Shown piece after piece: positions 11,095 to 22,801 of a DNA stretch of 64,000 nucleotides (its first letter is position 1; every line of letters begins with the position of its first letter). A program made the position numbers and the translations under genes. Location of the stretch: contig NC_089448.1 of NCBI RefSeq assembly GCF_026210795.1, positions 1,798,001 through 1,862,000 of the forward strand, given 5' to 3'. This stretch comes from Rhizophagus irregularis (lineage: Eukaryota > Glomeromycota > Glomeromycetes > Glomerales > Glomeraceae). The notes beneath the pieces are model-generated. The model had not been told where the DNA came from and made no database searches. It saw nothing but the letters and a program-made list of their open reading frames with translations.

Positions 11095-11409
11095 TTGTAA
11101 CAGCCTGTTACATATCTTATTTGTAACATCCTTTTTTTATTTTTTTTTAATAATAAATTTAATATGTGTTTCACAAATAAAATTTTTATATGCAAAATTT
11201 AATTTGGAAAACTTTTACTTAATGTATTTAAGACAGTTTCATAGACAAAATTTTAAGTTATAAGCAGTTTCTTGAAATTTTTTAAAAAATTCTTTTGTCT
11301 TAGTTACACGACTGATCTTTTGTTTTTGTTTACATTACGCCTGATCTTAAATTTTAATTGGATAAAATTGGGGGTTGTTACAAATAAGACGCGTAACAGG
11401 CTGTTACAA
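11095..11409. mobile_element. Nested 315-bp MITE (ttgtaacagcctgttac ends)
   Basis: Terminal inverted repeats of about 37 bases: ttgtaacagcctgttac..cttatttgtaaca at the left and its inverse tgttacaaataag..gtaacaggctgttacaa at the right, with a few mismatches. The related element at 42388-42912 has no such insert between the shared flanking words, showing that it moved in later. Confidence 0.75.
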
Positions 11410-11639
11410 TTAGATTTATCCATATTTTAATTATATTGAATAAATTAACCCGTTACTGCGTCACTGCATTTTTAAAATTATGGAAAATTTATATAATTTT
11501 TTTTTTTAAAAAAAAAACTTTGGGATTTTGACTATTTTTGACTATCAAGATTTTTAACTGTCAGAATTTGTGACTATCTGGATTTTATTTCAACGGGATT
11601 TTGGGTTTGTCAGGATCTTGGTGTCGGGATTGTAGACTG

Positions 11640-11915
11640 TCGATTTTATGGTTGTCGGGATTTGTGGTAAACCCGTCGATATTATGGGTGTCAGGATTTT
11701 GGTAAATCCGTCGATATTGTGGGGTCAGGATTTTGGTAAATCCGTCGATATTGTGGAGTCAGGATTTTGGTAAATCCGTCGATATTATGGTGTCAGGATT
11801 TTGGTAAATCCGTCGATATTATGGGTGTCGGGATTTTGGTAAACCCGTCGATATTATGGTGTCAGGATTTTGGTAAACCCGTCGATATTACTGGTGTCAG
11901 GATTTTTGGGTGATC
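11640..11915. repeat. 34-36-bp minisatellite
   Basis: About seven head-to-tail units of ccgtcgatattatggtgtca followed by ggattttggtaaat, with small length variation (gtggggtc, gtggagtc, atgggtgtc). It forms the right arm of the 10840-11917 element. Confidence 0.85.
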
Positions 11916-12349
11916 CCATCTTTTTGTAAATCATTCGCTTAACATTTTAAAAGAATATAGATTGGAATATATAATATTAAGGAAGTAACTACTTATAAAC
12001 CATTAGATAATGGAAACGACAAGATCGAAATCAGTACTGGTAGTACTGGTAGTTGCCAGCGATATCGTTATAGTCATCCACATCAATTAAATAATTTTAA
12101 AAAATTAAAAAATTACAACCATTTTAAAATCGAAATTTTAACTTATTTATATGTCTGAGTCGTTGATTTGTAATTTCGATTACGTGACAATGATTTTCAA
12201 TGTTAAAATAGTTTTTTTTAATTATTTTCCTTATCTTCTCTATAATTGATTATACTTTAGAAATTTCTCGTCTTACATTCTTTTACGATTTTTACAAATA
12301 AGTAAATAGTAAATTTTAGCCTTTAATCCTTTTGCTTATTAATATTAGA

Positions 12350-12590
12350 GATTATTTTTTTTCATTACAATAAAAAATCAACTTCAAGCAAAAATACTTC
12401 TCAAAAAAACGATTAGTGATATGAACATGTTCAAGCTATAATCCACCAAGTTTAACTCATTAAGTTTAGTAACTGAATAATCCAAATCATGAGGTAATAC
12501 TTGTGCTAATAATATTTACTTTCAAATGTATTAAAAAATAAAAGTATCTTTTAATTAAAAAAATCCAAATATTAATAATTTATTGTGCAG
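12350..12590. repeat. Dispersed direct repeat, second copy at 17630-17880
   Basis: About 240 bases are nearly identical to 17630-17880, including atcaacttcaagcaaaaata, acgattagtgatatgaa and aatccaccaagtttaac. There is no coding frame. 11927-12349 contains nothing recognisable. Confidence 0.8.
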
Positions 12591-12609
12591 ATACCTGCTG
12601 CAATATCGC

Positions 12610-13265
12610 CGGACTTTTGTCAAGGACGGCTTGCCATAATTAGGTCATTGACAATCATATCTTGATTAGATTTTACATTTTGGATAAAAAAAAATGAGAA
12701 ATATAAAAATAAAAGGAAATGACTTTCCATTTTTGATCGTGCTGGTACTCCGGAGAGATTGTAGTACTTGTAGTAATTCTCTAAATGTGACATATTACGA
12801 CAAATTAAAGGAAAGATTTCGGACTTCAAATCTTAGTAAAAATAAAAAAAGGAAATAGTTTTCCATTTTTAATCCACCTTTTTCTCTTTGCGTAAAAAAA
12901 TTATATATTTTATCTATAAATATCCAAAATTTTTATCAAAAATTCATAAAATTTAAAAAGGCAAAATGACTTTTATTTTTGATTTACTTTGTAAATAATT
13001 TGATTTTTTAATTAAAAAAAATAGAATCAAATGAATTTTTTCCTTAATTAATAATTCAAACTTTTTTTTAAAAAAAAGTGATTAATCTTAAAAAGGAAAT
13101 AATTTTTTTTATTTTAACCTAGTAAAAAAAGTTTTAATTGAAAAAAAAAGATAGTAATAAAAATATTTGAATAGGATATATCCGTATTAAATCCTAGGAT
13201 ATAAGCCATTAGGATCATTCACCGGATCTAAACTCTAACTCACATAAAATTACGGCAAAATTGAA
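12610..13265. repeat. Dispersed repeat, second copy at 20740-21435
   Basis: Shared words include gacaatcatatcttgattag, aaaaggaaatgac near the left edge, and aagccattaggatcattcac then cggatct and aactctaactcacataaaat at the right edge. The A/T-rich middle diverges; the 20.7 kb copy carries an extra inserted cgggaaa motif set. Confidence 0.65.
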
Positions 13266-13389
13266 ATATAGTTACTCGGCTAGTCGGGTTATTAGAAAAG
13301 AAAATAACACGGGTATACCTGAATTAACATAATTGCATTATATAGTATATATAATTATACTTTATACTACGCCATCATATATATACTTT

Positions 13390-13575
13390 GCAGAAACTTT
13401 TAAAATCGAAACCATGTCGTAACTATATCAAAATTTTATCATAGAACTTATCATAAGATTTAATACCACATCGTGACCAAATCTTGATTATACTTATTTA
13501 TAAGTTTATGCGGATCGTATGTATAAAGTTGATGCATATTAAGGAAATCGTCACCTGATTTAACCGGCTCGTGCA
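13390..13575. repeat. Inverted copy of the 2965-3115 repeat
   Basis: Carries cgatgtgg-type words and, in reverse complement, the ccttaatatacatcaacttt block of the 3 kb copy. 13576-14840 is AT-rich DNA with no gene seen. Confidence 0.55.
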
Positions 13576-14847
13576 AAAATAATATTGAAATCGAAAACAT
13601 ATAGTAATTGTATATTTAAATTATATTAAATGCATGTTTAAGTTATAGTAAACAAATATTAAAATTGCAGTAAAGTTATAGTTTATTTATTTTAAAGTTG
13701 ATGTATTATAAACTTTATTTAGAAATATTAAATTGTTCTATCCTAAATCTAAACATAGATAATAAATTTTTCTATAATGTTAAATGTCTTCTTAACTCTA
13801 CTAATAACATTTTTTTCAAAATTTTCGAAACTTACTAGAATTCTAGTATTCCTATATTGGGAGCAATTCCTCTAAAAAAAAAAGATAAATAAAAAAACTA
13901 AATAAATAAAGGTTATTACGTATTAAAATGTTTTTTAAAAAGAAAGTCTTTGAAAGTATTCTGAAACACATCTCCGGGGTTCCGGTAACAAAGGTGGGGC
14001 TGATGTCTTATGAAAGAGATGAACAAAAATGTTATAAAAATATCTTTTTAAATTTAGTTTCATGAAACTCACATTTATCTTTCATAATTCCATTGTGAAG
14101 TTCTAAGATTTTCGCTTCTTGGTACTCATCTTTAATCTGATTTGATTTAATTCAACTCTCACGACGCCTTAAAAATCTCACCCTCCGTCTAGAAAAGTCA
14201 CCTAAAACAAAAAGAATTAAATTCAAAAAAAAGTTATGCCTTACGGTGGTCTGATGATCTTTCTGAATCCAGTCATGTCAATTTTTAGCACAGTCATGTG
14301 AATTTGGGTCCGTCCAGTGATTCGCTTAATGTCCGATTGCTTGATCTACACGATTTTTTTTTTTGCTTTATAATGAGAGTTATTATAAAATTTTTTTTAC
14401 TGTTAAATATTTAATGAGATAATGGTTTTAGTAGATGATCAATATAGTATAGTAAGTGTTTTATAGTATATCGTGAGTATAAATATAGTATATTTTATTC
14501 GTTTTAAAAGATTATAAAAAAAACAATTAAATTTTAAAAAGCTTCAGAACTATTACACTTGAAAAATAATATTGAGATTACAAATAAATTAAAAGAAATG
14601 CAAATCTTTCTGAATTACTCAATTTTCAAATCATTCCATTATAGTATAATCAATAGTTAATTTTTACTACAAAATTTCCTAGAAACGGACATATAAAATT
14701 TGCTACCTAGTAGGTACTGTATAACTACATTTGCATAATCGTGTAAATGGTACCAATCAGGGGATAATAATAATTATAATAATTACAAAAATAAATAATA
14801 AATTAAAATAAAATAAATAAAGCAAAAATATCGGTACCATTTAGTTT

Positions 14848-15392
14848 CTACTTGACATAACCTCGATAGTGTACATTTTCAAAAGCACAAGAAAGAGTAA
14901 TTCCGGTGTCTAAACATGACCAATATATTGTAATCCAAATATCGAACCAAGTTCCTCTTGGAGGTGTTGGTAAATCAAATTCCTTTTCGAATGTGTAATT
15001 CACAGGTATATTTTCGCAACGATCACAATAACAATTATTAACCCATTCAGGTTTATGAAGAAATCTATACCCACCGCCATTATCAATGTGCATAGTAAAG
15101 TGGCCTATTGCTGATACTCCCAAATTGTTATGCAGATCAGGAGATTGAACTGTCATATCAAGTACAGAATTTGGTAACAAATTGGCCCTTATAACCTGAG
15201 CACCACATGCTGAAAAAAAAAATTGTCACTTTTTTTACCAGAAGAATTATGAACAATAGTAAATTAGAAAATTAACATACTATAAACTGAACGATTATGA
15301 CACGGGCTGCCATCAGGATCACAACCATGAATTTTTTTAATATATATAATGAAAAAAAATACAAGTAAAATAATGAAGTATGTTTTATTCAT
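14848..15392 (-). CDS. Small secreted Cys-containing protein, two exons
   Basis: Exon 1 is 15392-15281 and exon 2 is 15209-14848, joined in frame to 157 residues. Residues 1-23 are a signal peptide (TYFIILLVFFFIIYI core, likely cut near IHG-CDP). The mature part opens with cysteines (CDPDGSPC, YTCGAQV), has a central NCYCDRC cluster and ends ITLSCAFENV. Spacing suggests disulphides and a beta-rich extracellular fold; I do not recognise a named family. The 71-base intron has GTATGT and TTTCAG ends. The gene at 19411-19843 has the same plan (signal exon, phase-1 intron, Cys/His-rich second exon) and the same strand, so they may be distant relatives. An extracellular role, possibly toward a host or other microbes, is inference only. 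Confidence 0.7.
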
Positions 15393-15399
15393 GATTTTA

Positions 15400-17310
15400 A
15401 TAATTCAAATGGTTGTGTGTACATTATTTATATTTCTTTCCCAAAAATATCTTTTCTTATAAAGGAATAATGCGTGTGACGTTCTTGCACAGATCATAAA
15501 TAATTGTACGGTTCACACATGATTAGTACGTATGATTTAAATAATTCCCAATAAAGCGCATTTATTTAGAAATTGGTGATGACCTTTTTTTTGTATTTAT
15601 CATATGAAGTGATCGAGGTATATCTTTACTATTGATTTTATTCAAAAAAATATGCTAATCACTTATTTAGTTAGATTATATAATGATAAACAAAGTCTAT
15701 TATATATGCTTCGTTTTTATTGGACGATTATCATATGACACAGCATGTATCGGCGAGCACGTATCAAACTTTTTGTATTATTTATTAGCTTGGAGATAAG
15801 AATGCCGAAAAGCCTGTGTAATGTGTCTAGCTTTAATCGTAGCATTATTTTAATAAATTTTTTGATCGTATAACCATGAAATTCAATATATGGTTAGTTT
15901 GATGCCCAAATATAGCTTAAACTTTTCCAGCATTTTTATATTAAGCTTGAAGTATTGGATCCGCAGTTAGCTTCTCTACGGATGGCAGGTTAATATATAT
16001 ATATTTTTTTTTTAAGAAAATTTTTTTTAAAAAAAAAGTGATTCTTTTCAAAAAAATGACGATCATGTACGTAATCATAAATAAAAATGATAAGCGTAAT
16101 TATTTATTAATAAAGGCCATTCCAACTAATAATTAGTTTAAGGCTGAAAAATTTGAGAGGGGGCTTTAAACATATGTGAACATAATATGTGTTTAATTTA
16201 TTTTAAAATTTTCAAAAATAGAGGGGGGGGAGGACGTTAAACTAAATTAATTTGGAATGGCCTAATTTATTTACTACGATACAAAAAAAAAAGTACTATG
16301 AAGCTATCGAAAAAAAATTTATTACTATAAAATATCACAAATAAATAAAATAAATTATTTTTTTCTTTTTTTTTAAAATTAAAAAAAAAAAGGTTATATT
16401 CTTTTACCATTATCAGTTAAATAAAAAAAAATAATGGAAGATTTCGGTAAATGTCAATCATCATGTAATCAAATTTTCCCATTTAAAGTTAAAAATATTC
16501 GGACAAATGATATAGAATTGGCACATTTATAAAAAAATATTTTTTTTACAAAATATAAATATAATTACATCAAAAAATATTTGATCATAAAAAAAAAAAG
16601 ATTATATTTATGAAAAATGAAATATTGACTTCGTTTTTAATTTAATGACGCTCATATAAAAAAATATTTAATAAATATCTCTTTTTTTTCAAAAAAAAAA
16701 AAAGAAAAAAAAGGAAAAAAAAATCGATTAAGAAAAATATATTAGTAAAATATCTATTCCTTACATAAAAAAATAAATAAAATAAATTATTTCATATTAA
16801 ATTAAATAAATAAAAAAATAAATAAATACTATACCAGCAAAATTCACTTTAATTTGTATAATTCATTCAATTGTTGAACAAGAAGTAATAATTTTATTAT
16901 AAAAGAAACTATTAGAAGAAGATAATACAACAATGGATTTAAAAATAATTTCTTTTTTTCCAAAAAATCCATCAGTTAGGTTTATAGGAAGATTTTCTCA
17001 ATGAATTTGTTGGAAAGGGAAAAGTTGCTGATAAAATGTAGATACTTAAAAGCGGATGAGAGAATTGATAATAAAGCGAAAAAAATCCATAAACAGATTA
17101 TTTCTTAATATATTAAACATTATTACAAACAAAATCATAAATACACAACTTACAATAAATAACATATTAACTGAAAAAATATTAAAGGGCGTGCCAACTT
17201 GATTCCTGACGCCACCCTAGTTACAATAGAAATTATAATTTAGCGATATTTTAAAAATTATTAATTATTAATATATATTATTACAAAAATATTACAATAA
17301 TATTACGTCT
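15400..17310. other. 1.9 kb AT-rich region without a supported gene
   Basis: Long A and T homopolymers (16010-16040, 16360-16395, 16680-16730), one G-rich spot (gagggggggg at 16221) and no frame with protein character. Nothing else seen. Confidence 0.5.
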
Positions 17311-17319
17311 ATAAAAAAA

Positions 17320-17500
17320 GTAATAAAAAAAATAGCGCATCAGGATAGTAAGTGTCGGGATAATGAATGTCGGGAATAATGTGGTTACAGGATTCTGAAG
17401 TTTTTGGATTATTATTTGTCGGGATTGTGAGCGTCGGGGCCGTCGGGTTTGTGTTGTAGCGGGATTCTGATTGTCGGGATTTCGTAGTAAATCCCAGTTG
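17320..17500. repeat. Remnant of the gtcgggat-repeat element
   Basis: Degenerate units of gtcgggattgtgagcgtcgg and gattctgattgtcgggattt resemble the minisatellite arm of the 10840-11917 element. The frame at 17309-17572 is a by-product of this repeat. Confidence 0.5.
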
Positions 17501-17504
17501 CACT

Positions 17505-17627
17505 AAGATATAAAAAGAACATGAGCTCTCATAATAGAAATAATTATTGCGTAAAGTTGACTTGACCAACACTATAATTTCGGTCGTGTTGGCGTTAAGT
17601 TGATTAATTTATCTACAATTGTTACCA
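17505..17627. repeat. Dispersed repeat shared with 25236-25472
   Basis: Common words agatataaaaagaacatga, ataattattgcgtaaagttg and gttggcgttaagttgattaa. The 25 kb copy has about 110 extra bases between the first two. 17630-17880 is the partner of 12350-12590. Confidence 0.65.
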
Positions 17628-18085
17628 GTTAGAGATTATTTTTTTCAATAGAAATTCAATAAGAAATCAACTTCAAGCAAAAATACTTCTCAAAAAAACG
17701 ATTAGTGATATGAAACATATTCAAGCTATAATCCACCAAGTTTAACCCATTAAGTTTAGTAACTGAATAATCCAAATCATTAGGTAATACTTGTGCTAAT
17801 AATATTTACTTTCAAATGTATTAAAAAATAAAAGTATCTTTTAATTAAAAAAAAATCAAAATATTAATAATTTATTATAACAGTAAAATTTTACTTTTCA
17901 AAATACATTTTTACTCAGGTTATTAGTATATACGTAATGCATTAATGCAGTACTATTATTAAGCTTATTAATAATGTATATGCATTAGTTGACAAAAAAA
18001 AGGTTTTTACGAGTATATACGGTTTATACCCTCAAACCTTCTCAAGTTTTATACGTTTTATCTCTTTACAGAAAAATAATTCAAT

Positions 18086-18172
18086 ATGAAATTTTCCTTA
18101 AATTTCTTACTTCTAGGTGAGATTTCCGATAATTCTTTCTTGGTTGAAGTTAACGATAAAACTTTTGTTTAA
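18086..18172 (+). pseudogene. Crinkler-type N-terminal remnant
   Basis: A 28-residue frame beginning MKFSLNFLLLGEISDNSF and continuing LVEVNDKTFV before TAA. This is the start of the Crinkler (CRN) N-terminal module as found in glomeromycete and oomycete proteins: a short hydrophobic strand, LLLG, then an xNSFxVEV strand resembling a ubiquitin-like fold. After the stop, about 70 more bases still read like the next strands (IDIKVSYIKVSL at about 18210-18250). No C-terminal domain follows. I read it as a truncated, stop-interrupted fragment; the family call rests on pattern memory of the module. Confidence 0.45.
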
Positions 18173-18418
18173 ATAATGATCTCAAACGTAGCTCAAATCG
18201 ACTTTATTGATATTAAAGTTTCATATATCAAAGTTTCTTTACATTAATAAGTTTTAAACTTGTTGGAACTTAAAATTAGAAGGTCGATGGTAAAAATATT
18301 AAAAGTAAAGAAAATAATCTTTAAGAATTTTCTTCTGAAGATAATATACAATCGGTTTGCTGCAGGCGTAGGCGCGTAGCGGAAGTTTCTAATATACACC
18401 GAATATTTAGCCTAAAAA

Positions 18419-18587
18419 TAGTGTTGCGATCCGCGGATTTAGAAGATACGAATGATTCGTCATCTGCTATTTCTGTATATAAATCCGGACCAATTCGTTT
18501 AAAATTCATTCGGATGGTCATCCAAATCATCCATTTATTTACGGACAGGATTAAACGGATGACGAATCCATCCGGATCGCAACACTA
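18419..18587. mobile_element. 169-bp hAT-like MITE with 8-bp target duplication
   Basis: Inverted ends tagtgttgcgatcc (18419-18432) and ggatcgcaacacta (18574-18587). The 8-mer cctaaaaa flanks both sides (18411-18418 and 18588-18595), the length expected for hAT elements. The interior is too short to encode anything; open frames here arise from the inverted repeat. Confidence 0.8.
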
Positions 18588-18599
18588 CCTAAAAAACAC

Positions 18600-19400
18600 G
18601 AAGTGTTACCCTACAGTAGTTTTAATTTACTTACAAGTATGTTTAAATTCTTCATTCAGCATTATATTCTTTAAATATACTTTACTCTTTAATTTGAAGA
18701 TTATCTGACTGATATTACAATACGAGAATAACGATTGGTTAAAAATTCTTATGTACAATTATTTACAAATAATAATTGTGATTTAATTTAAGTTGATGTT
18801 AGCTTCTTTTTTTTTTATAAGAATAATGATTTTTTTAAAAAAAAAGAAAAGAAAACAAGTAAAAATAAGCAACTTTTTGATTAAAGAGTAAACGTATTGC
18901 GCTCAATTATTTACTTTATATTTGTTCATTTGTTAAATTATTAAAAATTAACTCGGAATAATTATGCTAATTAAATCAGTCCATATATTATTATAACTAA
19001 CGTTCGGTTTAATTTTTTTTTTGTAGGTCCAGAAGAAGGTACAATCCTACGCTGTCGGACGCATGTTACAAATATTGCTGATTGCATCATTCATACATTA
19101 CGATGTCATTAATTGGTGTACTTGCTCTTAAGGTTTACCATTTATAATAAAAAGTTCAGAAAAAAACCAAGTTTGGTTGATTTATAGAATAGTTTAAAAA
19201 ATAATTTTATTAGATTCTTAATAAAAAAATAAAATGATAAAAAATAAATGATTACAAATTATTATTACTAAATTTAATTAGTTATTAGTCATGTAATTTA
19301 TACTAGCTAAGTAAGTAACTTACGTTATGCAAGGGAGTAAGTAAGTCATGTGCTTACGTTATTTACTACATACAAATTGTCAACTTACAGAGATAATTAA
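18600..19400. other. AT-rich intergenic region
   Basis: One acceptor-like ttttttgtaggtccagaag (about 19010-19035) with no matching exon. Short tandem taagtaagtaact words sit near 19305-19345. No gene seen. Confidence 0.4.
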
Positions 19401-19410
19401 GAAAAATAAT

Positions 19411-19843
19411 TCAATAACAGCTTGGATCAAACCACCAATTACCAACATCACCATGTATATGATAACAGACATCTCCATTAAAATCACCTCGGTCTTTCGT
19501 TTGCCTGGTACTTCCTTGTACTTTTGCATGAATCCGATAATTAGGTGTATTAGGAAAAGTCATGTTTTTTGGTGTATTTGAATCACAGTCGTGGTAATGA
19601 TGATCACCAGCTATTTGATTATTATTTTGATCTGTTACCCAAAGTCTACACCTAGTACCTGCTATCATTTCCCTAGTTATAGAGGCAGTATATGCTACAT
19701 ATAAAACCAAAAAAAACGAATTATTAGAAGAGAACAGAGAAAATACTGAATGTAATAAAAACTTTACCATCAGTGACCGAAACAAATGCTATGCAGACAC
19801 AGATGAAGATGGCAATAGGAAGGTAAAAGCTTTGAAGTTTCAT
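19411..19843 (-). CDS. Small secreted His/Cys-containing protein, two exons
   Basis: Exon 1 is 19843-19768 and exon 2 is 19694-19411, giving 119 residues in frame across a phase-1 intron of 73 bases (GTAAAG...TGTAG). Residues 1-24 are a signal peptide (AIFICVCIAFVS core). The mature part has four cysteines (TRCRLW, HDCDSN, DVCYHI, PSCY at the very end) and a striking set of histidines (GDHHYHDC, YHIHGD). The His/Asp/Cys content could bind a metal, but that is inference. I do not recognise the family. The longer single-exon reading from 19785 has no signal peptide and runs through the intron, so I prefer the spliced form. Confidence 0.68.
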
Positions 19844-20159
19844 ATTGGTACTAAATTTCAAGAAGTTATGTTTTGTTTGTTTTGTTGTCTTACGGTAACG
19901 ATTCTGTAAAAAACAAAATTTTGGTGGCCATGGTAAAGTTATATATAATGATTTTCCTACTAGGTTAAATTAGGTTAAATTATTCAAAAAAGTTAGCAGC
20001 AAGCTACCATTTTTCTTTCTGTTTATTTAAATCATATGATTTATCTTTCTGTTAATATAAATCATTCTGTAATAAACAAAAAAGTTCACACATCCTCCTA
20101 ATCGAGGGGTTGCAGTATTTCTTTTTTGATAAATGAAAAAATCTCCCTACATTCCAAGT

Positions 20160-20400
20160 ATCTGGTTACAAATAGAAATGTTTCATTAGAGACGTTTTAT
20201 AAATAATCAATAAACCTCACTTGCCCGGCTTTGTCAAAACCAGCATATCTACAATAAATGAAATATTTAGTTAGGAATTTTTTTTAATAATTAGCAAAAA
20301 AATAAAAATAAACAAATTCCTCACTTACTCACAGTCATAACAACCGGATTCATCAAAGCCAGTATTCCAGGAGTATTTCATTAAATTTAAAATTCACCTT
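20160..20400 (-). other. Intron-like module, relative of 50940-51450
   Basis: On the minus strand, gtgaggaatttgtttatttt and a T-rich tract ending in attgtag separate short exon-like pieces (gatatgctggttttgac; aatactggctttgatgaatc). The donor region matches ggggagaatttgtttatttt at about 51215. No frame spans them. 19850-20160 and 20400-20740 show nothing else. Confidence 0.35.
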
Positions 20401-20739
20401 GGTGAACTTTCATGTGATGATTTACATATTTTGAATAGCGACATTACGAGATGATCAGCAGATGCCAAGACAAATTCCTGAGTGGACATTCCCCTAAAAG
20501 CATTTGTTCTCGACATGATATTGTCCCGACATGAAATTTTCCCGAAATCAAAATCAATTATTAAAAATGTAACTTTGGGTTGAGTATATAGTATTTAACA
20601 ATAAATAACACATTATAACTGATAAATCGCAAATATTTAAATTTTTAATTAGTTTTTTATTATTAACCCATTTATCAAATAATTCGATAGATTTTTTTCG
20701 TGCTGAAACGGCCGAAACGATGATCATATCCTGGAATGC

Positions 20740-21435
20740 ATTAGATCATTAACAATCATATCTTGATTAGATTTACATTTTAATCAAAAAAAAAACGAAA
20801 ATACAAAAATAAAAAAGGAAATGACCTTCTATTTTTGATCTACCTTTTTCGTAAAAAAATTATTTATTTTTTTTTAAAAAAAAAAAGTTTAAAGAATAAT
20901 TAAAAATTATTAATTAAGGAAAAAATTCTATTTTTTTTTTAATTACTTACGAAGTGAATCAAAAATAAGCCATTTTTCCTTTTTAAATTTTATGAATTTT
21001 TTGATAAAATTCTTAAAGAAAATCATTTTTTTATTTTAACCTATTTTAAGTTGATGAAAAAAGAAAAGTAGTAATAAAAATATTTGACTAATCTAAAAAA
21101 GAAAAAGAAATATTAAGTTTTCGTTAATGTTAATTTCATTTATAATATTTCCAATTAAATAAATTAGACAATATTCCTAAACTGTAAATAATTTATAATA
21201 AATTTCATGAAAAGTTTTTCAAAATTCATTACTTTATTTATTAGTATTTTTGTAAATCATTTTTCGTGATTTGATTTCGGGAAATTGTCATGTCGAGGAA
21301 ATATCATGTCGGGAATTTGTCTTGTCGGGAAATCGTACCGTGACCAATAGGATATATCCGTAACCCTAGGATATTCACTGAATAAGCCATTAGGATCATT
21401 CACCGGATCTGAACTCTAACTCACATAAAATTAAG
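20740..21435. repeat. Dispersed repeat, partner of 12610-13265
   Basis: Matches the 12.6 kb copy at both edges. The part 21100-21345, which ends in several gtcgggaaat/catgtcgggaat words, recurs inverted at 48565-48865 and includes the palindromic pair around 20513-20550. The A/T-rich centre (20880-21010) is also similar to 50340-50600. Confidence 0.6.
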
Positions 21436-21740
21436 GTATAATTAAATATTATTAGATAAATTTTGTTATCACATTAAAGAATGTAAACCTAAAATGTCGG
21501 ATTGATTAAACTTGGGCTTGTGGAACGATTTTGATACTACCATTTCGAGAACAAACTTTTTTTAAAGAAAAAAGAAAACATCTATTTCCGCATTATTAAC
21601 TCAAGGTGGCACTGTTTCGATTGTGGCGCAATGTAAAAAAACGTGGCAAACTCGTTAATAAAACGACAATTTTACAGATGATTGTGGCTTAAAATAATTA
21701 TTGACATCAAAATCTCGCATTCTTACATTATTAATTTAAA

Positions 21741-21802
21741 GTGGCATTGTACTTAAATTGTACACTTTAACGTGGCATTGTACTTAAATTGTACACTTTA
21801 AC
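21741..21802. repeat. Perfect 31-bp tandem duplication
   Basis: Two identical copies of gtggcattgtacttaaattg followed by tacactttaac. Further gtggc words at 21606-21650 and 21803 suggest an older array. The rest of 21440-22205 has no gene. Confidence 0.85.
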
Positions 21803-22209
21803 GTGGCAATAATACTCTTGTCTACGCCTCCTTTACTTCGCCTTTCATTTGTAATATTAGTAATAATATGAAACCATGAAATAATTTGAAATACGTGCTA
21901 CTATAGAAAAAGTTTCTTATACAAACACTTGAGGAAGAGGAGAAATTTCTGATAAACGAAATAACAAACAACAAATTAAATATTTTGAATATCAATCATG
22001 CAATTTAAATATTTGTTATTGATTTTTGTCTTTACTATTGTTTCAGCGGGTACTAATAAACAATTTCTTTATGTTAAAATTTTCCTTTTTTATATTAATT
22101 TTAATCTTTTAATAATATTATAAAAGCTTTGGGAGCGGAAGCGTGCATTGATTTCAAACGTGACGCAGACGCAGAAGAACGCAACGCAGATTCGGAAGCG
22201 TGGCGGAGT

Positions 22210-22500
22210 ATAATTGAAGACATTTCTAAGGCGGTGACCATTAATTATGGAAAAGGAATATACAGCATAACAAGCAATAATTGTGAGCATCGTTCTGGAC
22301 AATTTGATGGAAAATTTTGGAAACCCTCTTTTTGGTTATATAAAGAACTTAAAAGTGAAGCTGATGAATTTAATTATCAAAATTCATTTTATAAGGGTTA
22401 TAAGAGTCATATAGGAAATTGTATTAGACGAGCTGGAGAAGTCGTAATTACACTCGTACTAAGCATCAGATTGAACAAGAGAAATTTGACGGAAGAATAG
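22210..22500 (+). pseudogene. LRAT-domain gene fragment (copy of 46685-47875)
   Basis: From EDISKAVTINYGKG to about AGE it reads almost exactly as the C-terminal third of the intact gene at 46685-47875. A 30-base in-frame deletion removes LVNMCVLGIN just after the catalytic NNCEH, and a one-base deletion after RRAGE shifts the frame. The N-terminal 280 residues, including both active-site histidines, are absent; similarity starts abruptly at about 22210. Similarity continues through the 3' flank to 22801, where it stops at the left end of an inverted-repeat element. It cannot make an active LRAT-fold protein. Confidence 0.85.
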
Positions 22501-22801
22501 TATTACAACCAACTCCCTCCATGTAAGATCCAATAATGTCTCATGTTAATTTGGTCAAAAGTTGATTTAAATACACAAATTTTCTATTATTATTATTATT
22601 GTATATATGATGCGTACATTTCCTTTTTGTATTTTTAGTTCCTAGATTATTTAGTATTTATTGTTCAACACATATAATAGACGGGAACTGTACTTGTAAA
22701 TTATAGAGTGGGACAAACTCCACTATAATGAATAATTAAAATAAATAAATTATACTTTCACACATTCACATATAGTAAAGTACATTCACATAGGTTATGA
22801 C

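Larger units (their letters stand above)
10840..11917. mobile_element. 1.08 kb inverted-repeat element with 9-bp target duplication and internal insertion
   Basis: Flanked by the 9-mer atctttttg at 10831-10839 and 11918-11926. The left interior (gacagtctataatcctgaca, 10845 on) is inverted at 11610-11641 (tgtcgggattgtagactgtc). The right arm then expands into a minisatellite of the same cgggattttgg motif. A shorter copy of the same backbone lies at 42388-42912: it shares the words ataatccttttaactaag and acccgttactgcgtcactgc, but lacks the segment 11095-11409. The element is therefore a repeat family member into which another element inserted. No protein is encoded. Confidence 0.7.

Noticed and set aside
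11640-11915. Possible CRISPR array
   Set aside because: Units are contiguous 34-36-base repeats without unique spacers, in a eukaryotic context.
22129-22209. Coding start before the LRAT pseudogene
   Set aside because: Similarity to the intact gene begins only at about 22210; the upstream part is an unrelated open stretch.
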